NCBI RefSeq assembly: GCF_000005505.3
Contig: NC_016133.3
Span: forward strand, 27,940,508 to 28,004,507
Reading direction: 5' to 3'
Source: Brachypodium distachyon
Taxonomy: Eukaryota; Streptophyta; Magnoliopsida; Poales; Poaceae
Length of the DNA stretch: 64,000 bases
A model generated the notes under the pieces. The model saw only the letters and a program-made list of their open reading frames with translations, had not been told where the DNA came from and did not search any database. Below, in pieces: positions 55,497 to 64,000 of this stretch (its first letter is position 1; every line of letters starts with the position of its first letter). A program made the position numbers and the translations under genes.

Positions 55497-56678
55497 TCAA
55501 CGATCAACTTCCCCCATAATGATATCTATACTACCTAATATCGTCATGATATCAGCCAATTTCATTTTTTTAACTAACTGAGGAAGAATTTGCAAATTAA
55601 TAAAACCGGGTGGACGAATTTTCCATCTCCAGGGAAAAAGGCCATCATCTCCTACTAGATAAATCCCTAATTCACCTTTGGGGGCTTCTATTCTTACGTA
55701 AAGCTCTTGCTTTGACAATTCGAAATTGGGTGAAGGTTTTTTACCAAGAAATCGATATTCAAAATCATTACATTCGGAATTCTTTTCTTTCTTAAAGCGA
55801 CGGACTTCTAAATTTTCATAAGGTCCTCCAGGAATTTTCTCTACAGCTTGTTGAATAATTTTGATAGATTCTCTCATTTCACCGATTCGTACTAAATAGC
55901 GAGCTAATGAATCTCCTTCTTTTTGCCATTGGACTTTCCAACCAAATTGGTTGTAAGACTCATAAAGATCTACTTTACGAAGATCCCATCGTATTCCAGA
56001 AGCTCGTAACATGGGTCCTGATAAGCCCCAATTTACTGCTTCTTCTCCGCTAATAAAACCTACTCACTCAACTCGTTCCAAAAAAATAGGATTCTGTGTA
56101 ATAAGTTGTTGATATTCAACAACTCCCCGTAAAAAATAATCACAGAAATCTAAGCATTTCTCGATCCATCCATAAGGTAGATCGGCGGCTACTCCTCCGA
56201 TGCGAAAGTAATTGTGCATCATTCGCATACCTGTAGCAGCTTCAAATAGATCGTATATTAACTCTCTCTCTCTAAAAATGTAGAAAAAAGGAGTCTGTGC
56301 GCCGAGATCCGCCATAAAAGGCCCAAGCCATAATAAGTGAGAAGCTATACGGCTCAACTCTAACATAATTACCCTAATATAGCTGGCTCTTTGGGGTATT
56401 TGAATATTTTCTAAAAATTCTGGTGCATTTACCGTTATTGCTTCTGTAAACATAGTAGCTAAATAATCCCACCGTGTTACATAAGGTAAGTATTGTATAA
56501 TAGTTCGGTTTTCCGCGATTTTTTCCATTCCTCTGTGTAAATACCCTAATATGGGTTCACAATCAATAACATCTTCACCATCGAGAGTAACGATCAGTCG
56601 AAGAACACCATGCATTGATGGGTGTTGAGGGCCCATATTGACTATCATGAGATCTTTTCTTGTAAGCGGTAGACTCAT
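55497..56678 (-). pseudogene. ndhH: ndhH plastid copy with a premature stop
   Basis: Begins [20 protein letters not shown] and ends DIIMGEVDR, 393 codons in register. Codon 205 is TGA (56064-56066) within [19 protein letters not shown], where a Gly codon is expected. There are no other frame breaks. NdhH is the large hydrophilic subunit of the NDH complex in plastids. Confidence 0.94.
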
Positions 56679-56799
56679 ATCCTTTCTTCCTTAATTCGTT
56701 ATTCCATGAATTCCTCAAAACGAGGCTCATCAAAATGCAAAATCTAAGACTACTATAAGGCTACTAAATAAAATAAGTAAAAAAATTCGAACGATTAAA

Positions 56800-57072
56800 T
56801 TACTGCTCCCGAATATTCAATTGACTGATTAATTTCTTATAACGTACTCTATTTTTCTTTGCCAAATAAGCCAGCAAACGTCGACGTTTTCCCAAAAGTC
56901 TTCGTAGACCTCTTTCAGATGAAAAATCTTTTTTGTGTAATTCCAAATGTGAAGCAAGTCTCCGTATCTTATTGGTGAAATTGAATACTTGAAATTCAAC
57001 AGAACCTTTTTTTTCTTCTTTTTCTTCTTTAACCATAAATCCAAAGATTTTTCTACCTCCTTCCTTTTTCAT
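56800..57072 (-). pseudogene. rps15: rps15 plastid copy, frame intact
   Basis: 90 codons, the grass length for plastid ribosomal protein S15. Shows the family core [20 protein letters not shown] and [19 protein letters not shown]. It sits next to ndhH as at the grass SSC/inverted-repeat border. The open frame reflects recent transfer or short length rather than expression. Confidence 0.92.
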
Positions 57073-58588
57073 GTATTTTTCTAATCAGGAAAAATAAAAC
57101 ATTATGTCAGTTATTTTGAAGTTATTCTAATCTTGTACACACAAAAATTTGCAATTATTCATCTACTACTGGAATTTGGATTTATTTTATCGATGCAAAT
57201 TGGATTTGGATAGAAGGGTACATTCTCTTATTTTAGATAGAAGAAACATTTCTTCTATCTAAAATAAAAGAATTTTGCTGATTTTTTTATTGCTATATCC
57301 AATTTATGGAATTGATACACCATTTAATTGATATCATTTAGCAAAATGAAACATAGCATATGCATCCATCTTTGGGCTCGAGAATTTCACGGGATAGAGA
57401 TATGGTAACTCGAAATGAATTGTGGATACATCTGTATCCTTAACATACTGAAACGATTGCCATTATTTGTATCAAACCAATAGCGATTCATACAAGCTAA
57501 ATCTTCTAATCAATGGTGGGCCACTAATGAATTTTTTTGCATATGTATTAAGACGCTTGGCCTGATTTCAAAATTGTCCAGAGTTTTATATGTTGTTTTC
57601 ATTGGAAAATGACGGGTCTCCTTCCATAACTTTCCAATTACGAGTACGAGAATTGAAAGAGATGAAAATTCTCAATTATCTACGGCGTCTAGGAGATAGA
57701 TAGAATATTTTCAGGAACAAGAAAATCGGAAGAATCCTTCTCTCTATTCACTACCATTCCGCGTCTTCGACTTCTATTAGTTTCTTTTCTTCTTTAATGC
57801 AATAGCTATAGTTTGATATAAGAATCTATTTCTCAAAGTAATGGAAACCATTCTCTTATAGGAAATGGCTCGCAAATCGCTATTCCACCTTTTAGGTATC
57901 GTGAAAAGTGATACCTGTGAAGATCGTGCATTTCAGTCAAATTCAGATCCGTTTGTTTTTTCAGTCCATGATATAACCAAATTGGATGGATCTTCCACCC
58001 GTTTAGCTAAGAAAGAATAGATACAGAGGTGGATAATACATCGATATGAAGATCATGAGCTGCCCCATAATGAAACCGCCAGTAGTCGCGAATATCCCCT
58101 TCTTCCCTAATCCAAGATTGGAGAAAGAAGATCTAAGAGGGCCCTATGGGGAATGTGGTCAGAAATCCTTAATAGAGTCCGACCACAACGACCGAATTAA
58201 TTATCCTCATCGAGAAACTTAGACTACTAAATGGAAAAGATTTGAAAATCATGGCATGGGTCTCCTTTTTTTCTTTCTTTAGAGTTTTCTATATGCAGAA
58301 TTTCTCGATGTTTTCATGAGAATTTCTTGACTTTCCATATATAGAAAGAGATAGACTATAAATGACATCTCATATGTCAATAAGACCAAAGGGATGGATA
58401 TTAAATGATAGGAAGTGCTAGGAAGTGAAATAGAATGAAATAGAGCCACTTTGGGCTTCCCTATGAAATGAGGCATGGAACGGAGCCACTATGAAGAAAT
58501 TCTGGGAGTTACGAAAGAAGCTTCGGACCCATATTGTTCATGGGTTGAGAGCGGGAGTTGAACCCTAGGAGGGGGAATCCCCCCTTGT
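57073..58588. other. Plastid inverted-repeat spacer between rps15 and trnN
   Basis: AT-rich plastid sequence without an intact gene. In grasses this interval is where ycf1 has been lost. A perfect inverted repeat (TTTTAGATAGAAGAAA and its complement) lies near 57231-57268. Confidence 0.7.
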
Positions 58589-58660
58589 TCCTCAGTAGCT
58601 CAGTGGTAGAGCGGTCGGCTGTTAACTGACTGGTCGTAGGTTCGAATCCTACTTGGGGAG
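58589..58660 (+). tRNA. trnN-GUU: trnN-GUU (plastid-derived copy)
   Basis: 72 bases forming a full cloverleaf. Acceptor TCCTCAG pairs with the 3' end TTGGGGA. The anticodon loop CTGTTAACT has GTT, and the T arm is GTAGGTTCGAATCCTAC. Identical in layout to plastid tRNA-Asn. Confidence 0.95.
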
Positions 58661-58815
58661 ATTTGATTCATTCTTTAATGTAAGAATAAAGAATTGAATT
58701 AAAGGGCTTGCTTTGACCCTTAGGAGTAGGTAACCCGTTCGCTATCCTTGTTTCTATTTCTATTGCATTCTATCTCATTGTATCACATTCTGTTCTACGA
58801 TTCCACTTCGACAAA

Positions 58816-60237
<1,422 letters not shown>

Positions 60238-60516
60238 TTAAGAATTCTCACAATAACAAGGTCTACTCGATGTGAATTAGGCGTAAATGAAACTTTAGCA
60301 AAAATCTCATAAAAAAAAGAGATATTCAATTAATAGCAACTCATTACAGAAAATTGAGGGCATGCTTAAGTTAATTAATATTTTTCATTCATATATAATG
60401 CGTACACCCTGTGTATGTTCTATCCTATAGGAATTCGATAGGAATTGAGTTGTTGTTATGGTAAGTTAACACCGTTCGTTATTAAACCAAGGATTTGATT
60501 TAACAAATCCATCATT

Positions 60517-60546
60517 ATTGTATACTCTTTGATAGATATAGCGCAA
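60517..60546 (-). promoter_or_regulatory. Plastid rbcL promoter relic (-35/-10)
   Basis: On the minus strand TTGCGC (60541-60546) and TACAAT (60517-60522) are 18 bp apart, the well-known PEP promoter of rbcL. It lies about 300 bp upstream of the rbcL start. Confidence 0.85.
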
Positions 60547-60871
60547 CCCAAATCAATCCTTAACCTTTTTTTTTACAAATTATTAAAGGGCCCCTTTCTT
60601 ATTTTGAAAAGAAATACCTAACTAAATACTAAGAAAATTTTCTGTTGACAGCAATCTATGCTTCACAGTAGTATATATTTTGTATAGCGAAGTCCTAGAT
60701 AGGAAAGTAGAGTAGGCACAGATCCTCCACAAAAGGAAAAATCTATCTTATGAAAAAAAGATTGATTGAACTTTCCAACGGCCTCATTCCACGAGTAAAG
60801 GGTTGAAAGGGATTCGCTTGGGCAACGAAATCAAGTCTTGTTCCCCTTTTTTCTCTTATTGAATTAACTAA

Positions 60872-62886
<2,015 letters not shown>

Positions 62887-63000
62887 AGACAATCCAATGG
62901 TTTATAGTTGATACAAAGATAAAGGGAAGAGGGGTAGAAAAAGTTATTAGATAGCGAAGCGAAATAAGCCCAATGCTATCTAGTAATTTTTCTACCTACC

Positions 63001-63073
63001 TACCTACTATTGGATTTGAACCAATGACTCCCGCCGTATGAAAGCAATACTCTAACCACTGAGTTAAGTAGGC
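63001..63073 (-). tRNA. trnM-CAU: trnM-CAU, elongator (plastid-derived copy)
   Basis: On the minus strand GCCTACTTAACTCAGTGG starts a 73-base cloverleaf with CTTTCATACGG (anticodon CAT) and the T arm ATTGGTTCAAATCCAAT. It sits beside atpE as in plastids. Confidence 0.92.
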
Positions 63074-63260
63074 AATTTATGATCACAAAGGAAGACCCAT
63101 TACTTCGATCGATTATATATCGAATCCCTTTTCTAAGCAATAACGCTTCCTTATTGGTATGTTATATACTAAACAGATACATATTTAAAGAGATACCCTC
63201 TGGCATTAGAGAATATTCATCTTGACAATAAATTATCTATATGTTAAGATATCTCTGATA

Positions 63261-63932
63261 AGGGCTATAGCTCAGTTCGGTAGAGCAACTCGTTTACACG
63301 TGCGCCAATGCTTTTCAAAGGAGCTTATTATGCAATGAATATAATGGATCTTATTGCAAAATCAATGTCTTACTTCATAGATTCGACAGAATAGGAGAAC
63401 AGTAGCCTGACAAAGAGTCAGTTCAGTCCGATTCAGGTCCCCATTCTGGTGCCTAATCAAATCGAACCCTTATGGATTTGCTAGTTGATAAGGTAAATAT
63501 CCAGCCCACTAAATGCTAGGCGTAATGAGGATAAGGGCCTCCAAAAAACTTCTTTTCGTTCTATGAACTTTAAGGTGTATGAAGTCTCATAGTTAACTCT
63601 TGCAGTGGAACGATAGAGACTCCATTTCACTTAGGTTGATTTAATTTAGGCCGGAGGCAGACCTAAGTCAAGGTAATCCTCCTTTGAAACACTTTGGTAT
63701 TGCTCCTAGATAGACCATAATACAAATAATCAATCAGAGCACAGGGAGCCATCTCATTATCTTTCCGTAAAGAAAAACTATGGTGGACTAACTGATCTTT
63801 AAATCAGTTGATGAAAGAGCCCAATGCAAAAAAATGCATGTTGGGTCTTTGAAACAGTTCGAATCATTTCGATAATAATCTGTTTGATCTGTTTTACCGA
63901 GAAGGTCTACGGTTCGAATCCGTATAGCCCTA
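63261..63932 (+). tRNA. trnV-UAC: trnV-UAC with group II intron (plastid-derived copy)
   Basis: 5' exon 63261-63299 (AGGGCTATAGCTCAG to CGTTTACAC, anticodon TAC). The intron begins GTGCGCCAATG. The 3' exon is about 63897-63932 (CCGAGAAGGTCTACGG to ATAGCCCTA). Order and strand relative to trnM and atpE are as in the plastid genome. The D loop differs slightly from my memory of the grass sequence (TTCGG). Confidence 0.9.
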
Positions 63933-64000
63933 ATATGTCCTATTTTTGGATTTTAGTATAGATATCCTATGTTTTCCTTAGTATAGCTTTTATTTTCACA

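Overview
The window is nuclear DNA of a grass, probably of the Pooideae (wheat/barley/Brachypodium side). The reasons are a starch synthase II gene with plant introns, grass-type Stowaway MITEs and LTR retrotransposons of the sizes seen in large grass genomes, and a plastid insertion whose gene order and protein lengths are those of grass plastids. Species cannot be fixed from the sequence alone.

Layout. (1) 1-9331 is gene space. It holds the 3' seven exons of a soluble starch synthase II gene (probably isoform IIc; the transit-peptide exon lies to the left), followed by a small two-exon gene for an alpha-crystallin (Hsp20) domain protein with a C-terminal membrane anchor. The starch synthase introns carry a 5'-truncated LINE and a Stowaway MITE. 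(2) 10056-15447 is a full-length copia element with matching 5-bp target duplications, about 2% LTR divergence and a broken coding region. (3) 17166-52896 is a nest of gypsy retrotransposons that I read as Tat lineage. The outer element (A, + strand) is interrupted by element B (22836-32045, - strand) between its RNase H and integrase, by element C (37595-50853, - strand) and by a 621-bp hAT-type MITE (35090-35710). B and C belong to one family. B has lost everything from mid-gag to integrase, and C has lost the core of reverse transcriptase. (4) From 52897 to the right edge the sequence is plastid DNA joined inside the 3' LTR of element A. It is a mosaic of three non-adjacent plastid pieces: ndhI-ndhA-ndhH-rps15-trnN, an internal piece of 23S rRNA, and rbcL-atpB-atpE-trnM-trnV.

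The most interesting signal is shared by all three gypsy elements. Downstream of integrase each carries a gene on the opposite strand. In B and C this gene has a TATA-like box, an N-terminal region resembling the putative gypsy-type transposon domain, an Ala-rich middle, two short introns of nearly equal length and the same phase, and a long coiled coil. A has a corresponding spliced gene, and the hAT MITE sits exactly in one of its introns. Element C also carries a tandem array whose units fold as hairpins with compensating changes in the two arms.

Nearly everything to the right of 10 kb is decayed mobile or organellar DNA. The only loci I would expect to make cellular proteins are the starch synthase and the Hsp20-domain gene. 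LTR differences were counted by eye and the ages derived from them are rough.
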